The notes under the pieces: model-generated
What the model saw: the letters and a program-made list of their open reading frames with translations, nothing else
The model's database searches: none
Told to the model about the DNA's origin: nothing
NCBI GenBank assembly: GCA_012520995.1
Contig: JAAYNI010000089.1
Span: forward strand, 1 to 45,976
Reading direction: 5' to 3'
Length of the DNA stretch: 45,976 nucleotides
From: Candidatus Rifleibacteriota bacterium
Lineage (GTDB): Bacteria > Muiribacteriota > Ozemobacteria > Ozemobacterales > Ozemobacteraceae
Part shown: piece after piece, positions 1 to 7,825 of the stretch
Numbering within the stretch: position 1 is the stretch's first letter
Layout of the letters: each line of letters opens with the position of its first letter
Made by a program: the position numbers and the translations under genes

Positions 1-657
1 CCTTGGAAAGTAGCTAAAGAAAACGATAATGAAAAACTTGACGAAATCTTTTATACAGTCGGTGAATCCATAAGATTTGCTTCTGTTCTTATTGAACCTT
101 TCATGCCCCATATATCGCACAAAATGATCGCTCAGCTTGGCTGCAAAGAAAAATACGATATTAAAAACCTGACTTGGGGCGAATTAAAATCCGACACTAA
201 ATGCGAAGACCCTGTCCCCCTATTCCCAAGACTTGAAACAGAAAGAATAGCTAACCTTAAAAAGTCCACAGAGCAAAAGTCCTCTATAAAAGAAAGCAAA
301 CCCAAAACTGACGAAAATTTCATCAGCTTTGATGAGTTTGGCAAAATTGAGCTTTGCGTAGCCGAAGTCATAACCGCTGAAAAAATAGAAAATGCAGACA
401 AATTACTGAAACTGACTGTCAAAACATCTGATGATGACAGTGAAAATTCTGTTCGTGAGCTGGTCTCTGGAATAGCTTTGGATTATTCCCCAGAAGAGCT
501 CAAAGGAAAGCAAGTAGTATTGCTTAAAAACCTTAAGCCGGCAAAAATCAGAGGAGTAAAATCTGCAGGAATGCTATTAGCAACTGCCGGCAAAGATGGC
601 AAAATGACTCTCTTAGGATTTGACCGCCCTGCCAAAACTGGAGCGAAAATAAGCTAA
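1..657 (+). CDS. metG: Methionyl-tRNA synthetase, C-terminal part (5' end outside window)
   Basis: Charges tRNA-Met with methionine in the cytoplasm. Only the last 218 codons are present; the frame is open from base 1. The visible part begins in the helical anticodon-binding domain, with PWKVAK at the start and EPFMPHISHKM some 35 residues later. After a charged Lys/Glu linker comes a Trbp111-type tRNA-binding OB fold, running from about FGKIELCVAEV to the TLLGFD end. That appended dimerising domain is normal for the longer bacterial MetRS class. The stop is TAA at 655-657, and tatD follows 16 nt later on the same strand, a common bacterial pairing. No catalytic residues can be checked because the Rossmann domain lies upstream of the window. 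Confidence 0.93.
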   Translation, partial: PWKVAKENDNEKLDEIFYTVGESIRFASVLIEPFMPHISHKMIAQLGCKEKYDIKNLTWGELKSDTKCEDPVPLFPRLETERIANLKKSTEQKSSIKESKPKTDENFISFDEFGKIELCVAEVITAEKIENADKLLKLTVKTSDDDSENSVRELVSGIALDYSPEELKGKQVVLLKNLKPAKIRGVKSAGMLLATAGKDGKMTLLGFDRPAKTGAKIS

Positions 658-673
658 AACAGGTGCCAACCAT

Positions 674-1465
674 ATGAGCAAAAAAGAATTGATCGATGTC
701 CACACCCATCTTAATGATGAACGCCTTATAGACGACTTGGACGGTCTTATCTTCAGAGCCAAAGATGCAGGAGTAGGAAAAATAATTAATGCTGCCTGCA
801 CAGTTGCTGAATCAAAACAAGTAGCTGACATAGCCGAAACCCATCGTGAATGCTATGCTACCGCTGGTATTCACCCTCACAATGCCTTAGAATATAATGG
901 GCAATCTTCCCTGAACAAACTAAAAGAAATCTTGGGGCACCCTAAAGTTCTTGCTGTAGGCGAAATAGGCCTTGATTATCACTATAATTTTTCACCTGCA
1001 GAAGCTCAAAAAAATGTATTCAGAAATCTTTGGTTGCTCGCCCACGAGCTAAACATGCCAGCAGTTCTCCATATCCGAGAAGCATATGATGACTTTTTTG
1101 AAATAATAAATGAGCTTCCAGCTCCACCGAAAGTCATGCTACACTGTTTCTCAGGAGATACAGACAATGCAAAAAGAGCAGTGGATATGGGCTTCCACTT
1201 CTCCATAGGCGGAATATTAACTTTCCCAAAATCAGATGAAACCCGAGAAATTTTCACTATGCTTCCAGAAAGCCGCATACATATAGAAACAGACGCACCT
1301 TATTTAGCGCCGCAGAAAAAGCGCGGCAAAACTAATGAACCGGCATATCTGCCTTTCGTGTTAAAAGCAATGGCAAAAGTACGTAATAAAACTGACGCAG
1401 AAATGACGGAAATACTCTGGCACAATGCCCAGGATTTTTTTGGAGATAAACTTGGCAAGGCTTGA
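674..1465 (+). CDS. tatD: TatD-family metal-dependent hydrolase (DNase)
   Basis: Cytoplasmic amidohydrolase-fold (TIM barrel) enzyme. Characterised TatD proteins are metal-dependent DNases with 3'-5' exonuclease activity. The 263-residue length is normal. Metal-site signatures are all visible: H-T-H at residues 10-12, E97 in GEIGLDYH, H133 in VLHIRE, H157 in MLHCFSG and D207 in ETDAPYLAP. ATG 674 lies 16 nt after metG and looks coupled to it; only a weak AGGTG precedes the start. The 3' end overlaps the likely TTG start of aroB by 14 nt. Assignment to the family is secure; the physiological substrate is not. Confidence 0.93.
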   Translation: MSKKELIDVHTHLNDERLIDDLDGLIFRAKDAGVGKIINAACTVAESKQVADIAETHRECYATAGIHPHNALEYNGQSSLNKLKEILGHPKVLAVGEIGLDYHYNFSPAEAQKNVFRNLWLLAHELNMPAVLHIREAYDDFFEIINELPAPPKVMLHCFSGDTDNAKRAVDMGFHFSIGGILTFPKSDETREIFTMLPESRIHIETDAPYLAPQKKRGKTNEPAYLPFVLKAMAKVRNKTDAEMTEILWHNAQDFFGDKLGKA

Positions 1466-2552
1466 AGAATATAAACTTAACTTTTCTAGAACTGATGAAG
1501 TTCACGTAGTTCTTGGAATTGACTGTCTCAGAGAAATAGTCTCAAAGATTTCGCTTCTGAGATTAGCTCCTCGCACAGCAATAATTACCAACACTACTGT
1601 CAGCGAACACTGTCTTGAGCCTCTTATGGAAGCTCTTTCTGCTAAAGGTATAGCATCTGAGCCAGTTATAATTCCTGATGGCGAAGAATATAAAACTTTT
1701 GACACAGCTCAAAAAATCATATCTTTCCTTGCAGAGAAAAACTTCACTAAAGACACATTCATTATAGCTCTTGGCGGCGGTGTTATTTGCGACTTGGCTG
1801 GTTTTACAGCTTCCATTTATAAAAGAGGATTACCATTGGTTCTTATTCCTACCTCTTTATTAGCAATGGTAGATGGAGCTATCGGCGGAAAAAATGCTGT
1901 AAATATGCCTGAAGCAAAAAATATGATAGGCACATTCTATCAGCCGAAACTCACAGCTATAAACGTATCCTATCTCCAAACTTTGCCGCTATCACAAATT
2001 TCATACGGCACAGCAGAGACTATCAAACATGCTCTCATAGCAGATCCCGCCTACTTTAAGTTTATAGACAATAATGCAGAGTCCATAAAGCAAAAAGACC
2101 TAAGCACCCTGCAAAGGTTAGTGAGACGCTCTATAAACATAAAAAAAAGTTTTGTCACCAAAGACGAGTTTGATGTGTCCACCAGAAAACACCTAAACCT
2201 TGGACATACCTTTGCCCATGCCATGGAAGCTGCTGGCAACTATCTGCGCCTTCATCACGGCGAAGCTGTAGGCATAGGTATGATAATGGCACTAAAAGCC
2301 TCCAAGCACCTTGAACTGCTCAAAGAAGACTATTCTCTGCAACTTAAAAGCCTGCTGATTAGAATGGGTTTGCCAATCTTACCGCCAGACGAATTTACTT
2401 CCCAAAGCCTCTTGGAAATAATTAAAGCAGACAAAAAAAATGATACCTCCAGCTACACTCTTATTTTGCCTGTAGAGATTGGAAGCACAATTATTAAAAG
2501 TCTCTCAGAAGAAGAACTTATACAGGTTCTTGATGCTGCTTTGGATATCTGA
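1452..2552 (+). CDS. aroB: 3-dehydroquinate synthase
   Basis: Second step of the shikimate pathway: converts DAHP to 3-dehydroquinate in the cytoplasm using NAD and a divalent metal. Family blocks are in order: the NAD-binding stretch ALGGGVICDLAGF, the substrate loop DGAIGGKNAVN, the metal-ligand helix HLNLGHTFAHAME and a second metal His in LHHGEAVGIGM. I chose TTG 1452 because a GGAG at 1446-1449 region sits a few bases upstream and gives a 366-residue protein of usual size. An ATG at 1425 in the same frame has no ribosome binding site and would deepen the overlap with tatD to 41 nt. aroK, a later step in the pathway, lies separately near 24.7 kb. Confidence 0.93.
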   Translation: MARLEEYKLNFSRTDEVHVVLGIDCLREIVSKISLLRLAPRTAIITNTTVSEHCLEPLMEALSAKGIASEPVIIPDGEEYKTFDTAQKIISFLAEKNFTKDTFIIALGGGVICDLAGFTASIYKRGLPLVLIPTSLLAMVDGAIGGKNAVNMPEAKNMIGTFYQPKLTAINVSYLQTLPLSQISYGTAETIKHALIADPAYFKFIDNNAESIKQKDLSTLQRLVRRSINIKKSFVTKDEFDVSTRKHLNLGHTFAHAMEAAGNYLRLHHGEAVGIGMIMALKASKHLELLKEDYSLQLKSLLIRMGLPILPPDEFTSQSLLEIIKADKKNDTSSYTLILPVEIGSTIIKSLSEEELIQVLDAALDI

Positions 2553-2594
2553 AAAACTCCTGCCAACAAAAACTCTTACTCTGCCTCATTTGAT

Positions 2595-2622
2595 TTAATT
2601 AGTTCGCTTTTTATGTTAGAAT
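2595..2622 (+). promoter_or_regulatory. Probable rnf operon promoter (extended -10)
   Basis: TAGAAT at 2617-2622 is preceded by TG at 2614-2615, giving a TGn extended -10. A weak -35, TTAATT at 2595-2600, lies 16 bp upstream. Predicted initiation is near 2630, about 30 nt ahead of the GTG start of rnfC. The preceding gene aroB ends at 2552, so an internal start here is expected. Confidence 0.5.
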
Positions 2623-2660
2623 AGTGCGACTCATTTTAACAGAGGAAGTAAGAAACTATT

Positions 2661-3989
2661 GTGATAAAAACAAAGACTTTTCCCTTCGGCGAACATACGC
2701 CTGGCATGAAAGAAACTGCAACTTTCCCAGTAAAAGTTTTGCCTCCGCCCGAAAGAGTCCTTCTTCATCTGTCACAGCATAAAGGCGCCCCCGCCATAGC
2801 AACAAAAAAAATGGATGATGACGTTCTTTACGGCGATCTTCTTGCAGAAGCAAGTGGTCATGTTTCAGTTCCGATACACGCATCAATCAGCGGCAAAATT
2901 ACAGGTTTCGGCAATTTTCTTCACCCTATGGGCTCACAGTCTTCGGCTTTCTTGATACGCAGGGATCCATCAATGCCCGAACCAGCCTTAGAAACAGAAA
3001 CCGACTTGGGACTAACAAGACGTTCTGAGATTTTGCAAAAAATCAAAGACGCCGGAATAGTCGGAATGGGAGGAGCAACCTTTCCAACGCACGTAAAACT
3101 CAGCCCTCCAGAAGAGTTTAAGATAGATACTGTAATTATTAACGGATCTGAATGCGAACCAGTGCTAACAGCTGACCATCGCAGCATGCTTGAATACCCT
3201 GATGAACTTATCTCAGGCCTGAAAATCTGCGTAGCTGTTCTTAAAGCTGATAGAGGTATAATTGCTATAGAAGACAATAAGCAAGATGCTGCTGATCTTT
3301 TAACCGCTAAGCTTGAAAAACAGCCTTCTTTACAAGTTCAGCTCTTAAGAACCAAGTATCCTCAAGGCAGTGAAAAACACTTAATTCTGGCCTGCACTGG
3401 CCGACGAGTTAAGTCTGGACAACTTCCAGCAAGCACTGGCGTTGTGGTTATAAACGCTTCTACTGCTATCGCTATTTCAAATGCCGTTATACGTTCAAAA
3501 CCCCTTACAGAACGCATAGTTACTCTTGCTGGCTCAGCTGTAAAAAATCCAGGCAACTATAAAGTCAGAATCGGCACAATAATATCCGATTTTATTGAAG
3601 CCACTGGAGGACTAAAAGAAGACATTACGCTTCGTAAAGTCATCTCTGGAGGCCCTATGATGGGATTTGCTCTGCCCTCCCTGGAATTGCCTATACAAAA
3701 AGGAACAGCCGGAATACTTTGCTGGACAGATGAAGAACTGGCTATCAAAGAAGAAACTCATTGCATAAGATGTGCAAGATGTGTAAGAGCTTGTCCGATG
3801 GGACTTGATCCCACATATCTGATGAAACTGCTAAAAGCCCAACAATTCGAAAAAGCCAAAGCTGAAAAACTCCTCGACTGTATCGAGTGCGGTGCTTGTT
3901 CTTATACTTGTCCAGCTGCAATACCTTTGGCTCAATATTTCGTAATGGGCAAACGTACTTTAATGGCTCAGCAAAAAAATAAGAAATAA
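2661..3989 (+). CDS. rnfC: Rnf complex subunit C
   Basis: Peripheral iron-sulfur and flavin subunit of the ion-translocating ferredoxin:NAD oxidoreductase, thought to carry the NADH site. The GTG start at 2661 keeps the expected N-terminal block FPFGEHTPGMKETAT; an AGGAAG lies about 12 nt upstream. The NADH/FMN region contains GGATFPTHVK and INGSECEPVLTADHR. Two ferredoxin motifs follow: C-I-R-C-A-R-C-V-R-A-C-P near residues 368-379 and C-I-E-C-G-A-C-S-Y-T-C-P near 407-418. Length 442 is typical of the shorter anaerobe forms. It is the first gene of the order C-D-G-E-A-B that is usual in clostridial-type Rnf operons. Confidence 0.95.
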   Translation: MIKTKTFPFGEHTPGMKETATFPVKVLPPPERVLLHLSQHKGAPAIATKKMDDDVLYGDLLAEASGHVSVPIHASISGKITGFGNFLHPMGSQSSAFLIRRDPSMPEPALETETDLGLTRRSEILQKIKDAGIVGMGGATFPTHVKLSPPEEFKIDTVIINGSECEPVLTADHRSMLEYPDELISGLKICVAVLKADRGIIAIEDNKQDAADLLTAKLEKQPSLQVQLLRTKYPQGSEKHLILACTGRRVKSGQLPASTGVVVINASTAIAISNAVIRSKPLTERIVTLAGSAVKNPGNYKVRIGTIISDFIEATGGLKEDITLRKVISGGPMMGFALPSLELPIQKGTAGILCWTDEELAIKEETHCIRCARCVRACPMGLDPTYLMKLLKAQQFEKAKAEKLLDCIECGACSYTCPAAIPLAQYFVMGKRTLMAQQKNKK

Positions 3990-4015
3990 GATAAGATAAA
4001 ATAAAATAACTAAAA

Positions 4016-5053
4016 ATGACAAAAAACAAAGAAACAAAGCTTATAGTAAATCCTTCGCCCCATATTCTGGTTCCGGAAACAACCAAAAGCATAATGTGGA
4101 ATGTTGCCTTAAGCTTGCTTCCGGCGACTATAGCAGGCGTTTATTTTTTTGGACTTAATGCTCTTGGAGTAGTAACAGCTGCAATTGTCGGAGCTCTTCT
4201 AAGTGAATACCTCATACAAAAGTTTCTCTTAAAAGTTCCTGTCACTATTAATGACGGAAGCGCTTTTGTTACAGGACTTCTCTTAGCCCTTTCCCTCCCT
4301 TCAACCTTGCCTTTTCTTATAGCTTTTCTGGGGGGTGTCATAGCCATTGCGATAGCAAAACAGCCATATGGAGGACTTGGAAAAAACATATTCAATCCTG
4401 CTATGACTTCCAGAGTAATAATGTTAATCAGTTGGCCCGTTTTAATGAGTCAATTTGCAAAACCTTCAACTTCTTCTGACGCAATTACAGCTGCTACACC
4501 ATTAACAGCCTTAAAGACAAATATGACAGACCATAAGCTTATTGCTGAGTTGACAGCAGACAACGTCACTCTTATAGGCGATCTTTTCAGAAAAATGAGT
4601 CTAAACTTTAAAGATATGTTTTTCGGCACAAATCTCCTTGGCACAATAGGAGAAACATCAAAACTTGCTCTCCTCATAGGCGCAGCTTGGCTTTTATATA
4701 AGCAAATTATAAGACTTCACGGTCCGCTGGCAATGATTACAACTGTTTTTGTAGGCACATGGCTTTACACTGGCAGCCTTGAATATGGACTCTTTCATCT
4801 CTTAGGAGGGGGAGTAATTATTGCAGCATTTTTTATGATTACTGATTATGTAACTACTCCCAAAACAGACAAAGGCAGAATTCTCTTCGGTATAGGATGC
4901 GGTCTTTTAACCATCCTGATAAGGTTTAAAGGAGCAAATCCCGAAGGAGCCTCATTCGCTATATTGATTATGAATGCCTTGACACCAATCATAGACAAAT
5001 TCTGCAAACCCGACAGATTTGATGCCCCTAAATTTATGAAAGAGGAAAAGTGA
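4016..5053 (+). CDS. rnfD: Rnf complex subunit D (membrane flavoprotein)
   Basis: Integral membrane subunit homologous to NqrB, carrying a covalently bound FMN and part of the ion path. The 345-residue product has many hydrophobic segments. A candidate flavinylation site lies at residues 155-163 (D-A-I-T-A-A-T-P-L), and NDGSAFVTGLLLAL precedes it. ATG 4016 has no clear Shine-Dalgarno sequence. The 26-nt gap after rnfC is a low-complexity purine run built from AAATAAGATAAG-like units, so translation may depend on the upstream gene. The stop TGA at 5051-5053 lies only 2 nt before the chosen rnfG ATG. Confidence 0.94.
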   Translation: MTKNKETKLIVNPSPHILVPETTKSIMWNVALSLLPATIAGVYFFGLNALGVVTAAIVGALLSEYLIQKFLLKVPVTINDGSAFVTGLLLALSLPSTLPFLIAFLGGVIAIAIAKQPYGGLGKNIFNPAMTSRVIMLISWPVLMSQFAKPSTSSDAITAATPLTALKTNMTDHKLIAELTADNVTLIGDLFRKMSLNFKDMFFGTNLLGTIGETSKLALLIGAAWLLYKQIIRLHGPLAMITTVFVGTWLYTGSLEYGLFHLLGGGVIIAAFFMITDYVTTPKTDKGRILFGIGCGLLTILIRFKGANPEGASFAILIMNALTPIIDKFCKPDRFDAPKFMKEEK

Positions 5054-5055
5054 CA

Positions 5056-5640
5056 ATGCTGAAAGATATGATTCAAACCTCATTATTGCTTGTAACAGTC
5101 GCGGCTCTTTCCGCCCTTATCTTAGCTGTCACCGAAGCCAAAACTGCTCCTCGTATAAAAGCCAATCTTTTACAGAAAGAATTGGAATTGCAAAAGAAAG
5201 TTTTTCCTGCTGCAGACTTTTTCCAAAAACAAGATATAAAACTCCCCGACCCTGCCGCTTCAATTTCCGCAGCTTATACAAATCAAAAGCTTTCCGGCGC
5301 CGTCTTGAGAGTTAGCGCCAGAGGCTACTCCTCCGACCTTGTAATGCTGGTCGGTATTGATCTGAACGGCAAAATTAAAGGTGCTGAAATAATCTCTTCC
5401 TCAGAAACACCAGGTCTTGGCGACAACATAAATAGTGAACAATTTTCACTTCAATTTTGCGAACTCCTGAATACAAATCCCGAACCTAATTTCAAAATCA
5501 AAAAAGACGATGGAGACGTAGATGCCGTCACCGCTGCTACTGTTACGTCCAGAGCCTTTTGTTCAGGCATTCAAAAAGCAAGCAGTCTCTTCGTAATAGC
5601 TAAGAGCAAACTTAGCCAAACCCCTCTTGCAAGCGATTAG
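5056..5640 (+). CDS. rnfG: Rnf complex subunit G (FMN-binding)
   Basis: Membrane-anchored subunit with an extracytoplasmic FMN-binding domain; a Thr carries phosphoester-linked FMN in characterised homologues. One N-terminal membrane helix (MIQTSLLLVTVAALSALILAV) is followed by the soluble domain. ETPGLGDNI is a family landmark. The flavinylation motif is D156-A-V-T-A-A-T162-V-T-S, which has Ala where the usual [ST]GAT motif has Gly. ATG 5056 is preferred because GAGG lies 10 nt upstream; a GTG at 5050 overlaps the rnfD stop but is too close to that site. Product 194 residues. An ApbE-type flavin transferase would be needed and is not in this window. Confidence 0.93.
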   Translation: MLKDMIQTSLLLVTVAALSALILAVTEAKTAPRIKANLLQKELELQKKVFPAADFFQKQDIKLPDPAASISAAYTNQKLSGAVLRVSARGYSSDLVMLVGIDLNGKIKGAEIISSSETPGLGDNINSEQFSLQFCELLNTNPEPNFKIKKDDGDVDAVTAATVTSRAFCSGIQKASSLFVIAKSKLSQTPLASD

Positions 5641-5653
5641 GAGAACATCTGAT

Positions 5654-6250
5654 ATGCTAAAAACTTTTTTAAACGGTATCTGGAAAGAAAATCCAACATT
5701 TGTAATAGCTCTGGGTATATGTCCCACATTGGCAGTTACAACATCCGCTAAAAACGCATTCGGAATGGGACTAGCCGCAACCTTCGTGCTTTTGGGCAGC
5801 AACCTATTCATCTCCCTTATTCGCAAGATTGTTCCCGACAAGATTCATATACCTGTCTATATCCTTGTAATAGCTACCTTTGTAACAGTTATTGACAAGC
5901 TCATTCAAGCCTATTCTCCAGCTCTTTCAGAAAGCTTGGGAATTTACATCCCACTAATAGTAGTCAACTGTATCATTTTAGGCAGAGCTGAAGCCTTCGC
6001 ATGCAAAAACCCTCCCATGAAATCAGTCGCAGACGCTCTAGGCATGGGCATAGGCTTCACATTCGCTCTCATTTGCATATCATCTATCAGAGAGCTACTA
6101 GGAGCAGGCACCATACTAGGACACGAAGTTTCATTTATCAAAAACCCGGCTCTTGTAATGATTTTGCCTCCAGGCGGATTCTTTGTTTTTGGCTTCATAA
6201 TTGCTGCAAAAAAATACTTTGATTCAAAACATCAGGGTGAAAATCAATGA
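5654..6250 (+). CDS. rnfE: Rnf complex subunit E
   Basis: Polytopic membrane subunit homologous to NqrD. It pairs with RnfA in the membrane and helps bind an intramembrane iron-sulfur cluster in solved Rnf/Nqr structures. The chosen ATG 5654 has AGGAG at 5639-5643, 10 nt upstream. An in-frame TTG at 5627 inside rnfG was rejected. The protein (198 residues) shows the family blocks NPTFVIALGICPTLAVTTSA, ESLGIYIPLIVVNCIILGRA and a PPGGFF loop near the end. The Cys in the N-terminal LGICPTLA and the one in VNCIILGRAE are at the places expected for cluster ligands. It overlaps rnfA by ATGA. Confidence 0.94.
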   Translation: MLKTFLNGIWKENPTFVIALGICPTLAVTTSAKNAFGMGLAATFVLLGSNLFISLIRKIVPDKIHIPVYILVIATFVTVIDKLIQAYSPALSESLGIYIPLIVVNCIILGRAEAFACKNPPMKSVADALGMGIGFTFALICISSIRELLGAGTILGHEVSFIKNPALVMILPPGGFFVFGFIIAAKKYFDSKHQGENQ

Positions 6251-6822
6251 CACAATTAATAGGAATACTGATATTATCAATTTTTGTTGAAAACTTTGTT
6301 TTCTCCCAGATTTTAGGACTTTGCCCATTCATAGGCGTTTCCAACAAGTTTGATTCAGCTTATGGCATGGGACTGGCTGTTACATTTGTCATGTTTGTTA
6401 CAGGAATAGTTACATGGCCGCTATACCATCTCATTCTTGTTCCACTTCAGCTTGAGTATCTCGAGACTATAGCCTTTATATTAGTAATAGCCGCATTAGT
6501 ACAGTTTGTAGAGATTGTTATGAAAAAAACTGCCAGAAACCTCTATCAAGCTCTGGGTGTCTACTTGCCACTAATTACCACAAACTGTGCCGTTCTCGGC
6601 GTTGCTCTCATTAACATCAAAAGGAACTACTCTTTTGCAGAAGCAGCAGTAAACGCCCTTGGCGGCGGACTTGGTTTTTTGATGGCTTTACTGATCATGG
6701 CGGGCATAAGAGAAAGACTTGAACTGGCTGAAATTCCAGCCTCTATGAAAGGCGCCCCTATTGCCTTCATAACTGGCGGAATTATGGCAGCAGCTTTCAT
6801 AGGTTTCTCAGGATTAATTTAA
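6247..6822 (+). CDS. rnfA: Rnf complex subunit A
   Basis: Polytopic inner-membrane subunit homologous to NqrE and partner of RnfE. The 191-residue length is standard. Family blocks include ENFVFSQILGLCPFIGVS near the N-terminus and LGVYLPLITTNCAVLGVAL in the middle. The Cys residues in these two loops match the cluster ligands of the RnfA/RnfE pair. ATG 6247 overlaps the rnfE stop as ATGA, so translation is coupled. It ends at TAA 6820-6822. A 136-nt gap with a small membrane ORF separates it from rnfB. Confidence 0.95.
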   Translation: MTQLIGILILSIFVENFVFSQILGLCPFIGVSNKFDSAYGMGLAVTFVMFVTGIVTWPLYHLILVPLQLEYLETIAFILVIAALVQFVEIVMKKTARNLYQALGVYLPLITTNCAVLGVALINIKRNYSFAEAAVNALGGGLGFLMALLIMAGIRERLELAEIPASMKGAPIAFITGGIMAAAFIGFSGLI

Positions 6823-6841
6823 TAAATGGAGCATACAAACA

Positions 6842-6943
6842 ATGCTGATTGTTACAGTGATAGCAGTTATAATAATCACAATAGTCTTTATTCTTTTAGG
6901 ATTGCTTTACTATGCTTCAGAAAAAATTAAAGATGAACAGTAA
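6842..6943 (+). CDS. Small membrane protein inside rnf operon, resembles the RnfB anchor
   Basis: A 33-codon ORF lies between rnfA and rnfB. It has a GGAG site at 6828-6831, 10 nt before ATG 6842, and ends at TAA 6941-6943. The product is one hydrophobic helix (VTVIAVIIITIVFILLGLLY) followed by the polar tail YASEKIKDEQ. The tail matches residues 23-27 of RnfB (LLSYASEKFQ) after a similar helix, and the two align without gaps over the whole N-terminus. It therefore looks like a free-standing relative of the RnfB membrane anchor, perhaps from a partial tandem duplication. It may be an accessory Rnf subunit. Function is inference; coding status rests on the ribosome site, position and resemblance. 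Confidence 0.7.
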   Translation: MLIVTVIAVIIITIVFILLGLLYYASEKIKDEQ

Positions 6944-6958
6944 CGGAGTTAATAAGCG

Positions 6959-7825
6959 ATGCAAATTATAATAGCTGTAGCTGTTTTAAGCACAATTGCT
7001 TTTTTTGCTGGCATTCTCCTGTCTTACGCTTCAGAAAAATTTCAAATTGAAACTGATGAAAAAACTGAAGAGATCTTAAAATATCTGCCAGGAGTCAACT
7101 GTGGAGCTTGCGGATATCCAGGATGCCAAGGCTTTGCTCAAGCTCTTTCAAGCAACGAAGCTTCACCTGACAGTTGCACTGTCATAAGTGCTAAAAATTT
7201 GACAAAATTAAAAACCTTTCTTGGTCTTGAAACTGCTGACAACAGTAAATCACAGAAACGCTTGGGTGCCCTGATTAAATGCAATGGCTCCGACTCAGAA
7301 GAGCACATGAAGTTTACATACGAAGGCATAAAGGATTGCCAAGCTGCTGTTTTACTGCAAAATGGCCCTTGGAAATGCCCGCACAGATGCGTTGGAATGG
7401 GTTCATGTGTGGCAGCTTGTCCCTTTGGTGCACTGAGCATGGGAGAAAAGCATATTCCTGTATTAGACGAATCAAAATGCGTTGGCTGTGCTGCATGCGT
7501 ACCTGCTTGTCCCAAGAACCTCATCAAGATGGTCGATATAGACAGAAGAGTTCACGTTCTTTGTAATTCAACTGATACTGCCAAAGAAGTCAGAGAACAT
7601 TGCAAAGTAGGATGCATAGGTTGCAAACTCTGTGAAAAAGTTTGTCCGACAGGTGCGATCACTGTAACCGACAACTTGGCAAAAATAGACTATAGCAAAT
7701 GTACTGATTGCGGTCTCTGTGCAGAAAAATGCCCGACTAAAGCCATCTTTGTTGAGCCGGAGCAACCAAACACAGAATCTGTTAAAGAAACCCAACCTAC
7801 AGAAAATAAAGCCGACAAAAAATGA
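6959..7825 (+). CDS. rnfB: Rnf complex subunit B (polyferredoxin)
   Basis: Cytoplasmic-face iron-sulfur subunit that accepts electrons from ferredoxin. A membrane anchor at about residues 2-22 is followed by the YASEK linker. Next is the N-terminal cluster domain with CGACGYPGC at residues 48-56 and a later Cys at 73. Four ferredoxin-type CxxCxxC-type motifs follow, ending in CP at about 154-155, 184-185, 229-230 and 258-259. This makes a multi-cluster RnfB like those of clostridia. The tail is Glu/Thr-rich. ATG 6959 has CGGAG about 10 nt upstream. The stop overlaps the next gene as ATGA. Confidence 0.95.
   Translation: MQIIIAVAVLSTIAFFAGILLSYASEKFQIETDEKTEEILKYLPGVNCGACGYPGCQGFAQALSSNEASPDSCTVISAKNLTKLKTFLGLETADNSKSQKRLGALIKCNGSDSEEHMKFTYEGIKDCQAAVLLQNGPWKCPHRCVGMGSCVAACPFGALSMGEKHIPVLDESKCVGCAACVPACPKNLIKMVDIDRRVHVLCNSTDTAKEVREHCKVGCIGCKLCEKVCPTGAITVTDNLAKIDYSKCTDCGLCAEKCPTKAIFVEPEQPNTESVKETQPTENKADKK

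Noticed and set aside
1425-1465. aroB ATG start at 1425
   Set aside because: No ribosome site; TTG 1452 has GGAG upstream and gives a standard length.
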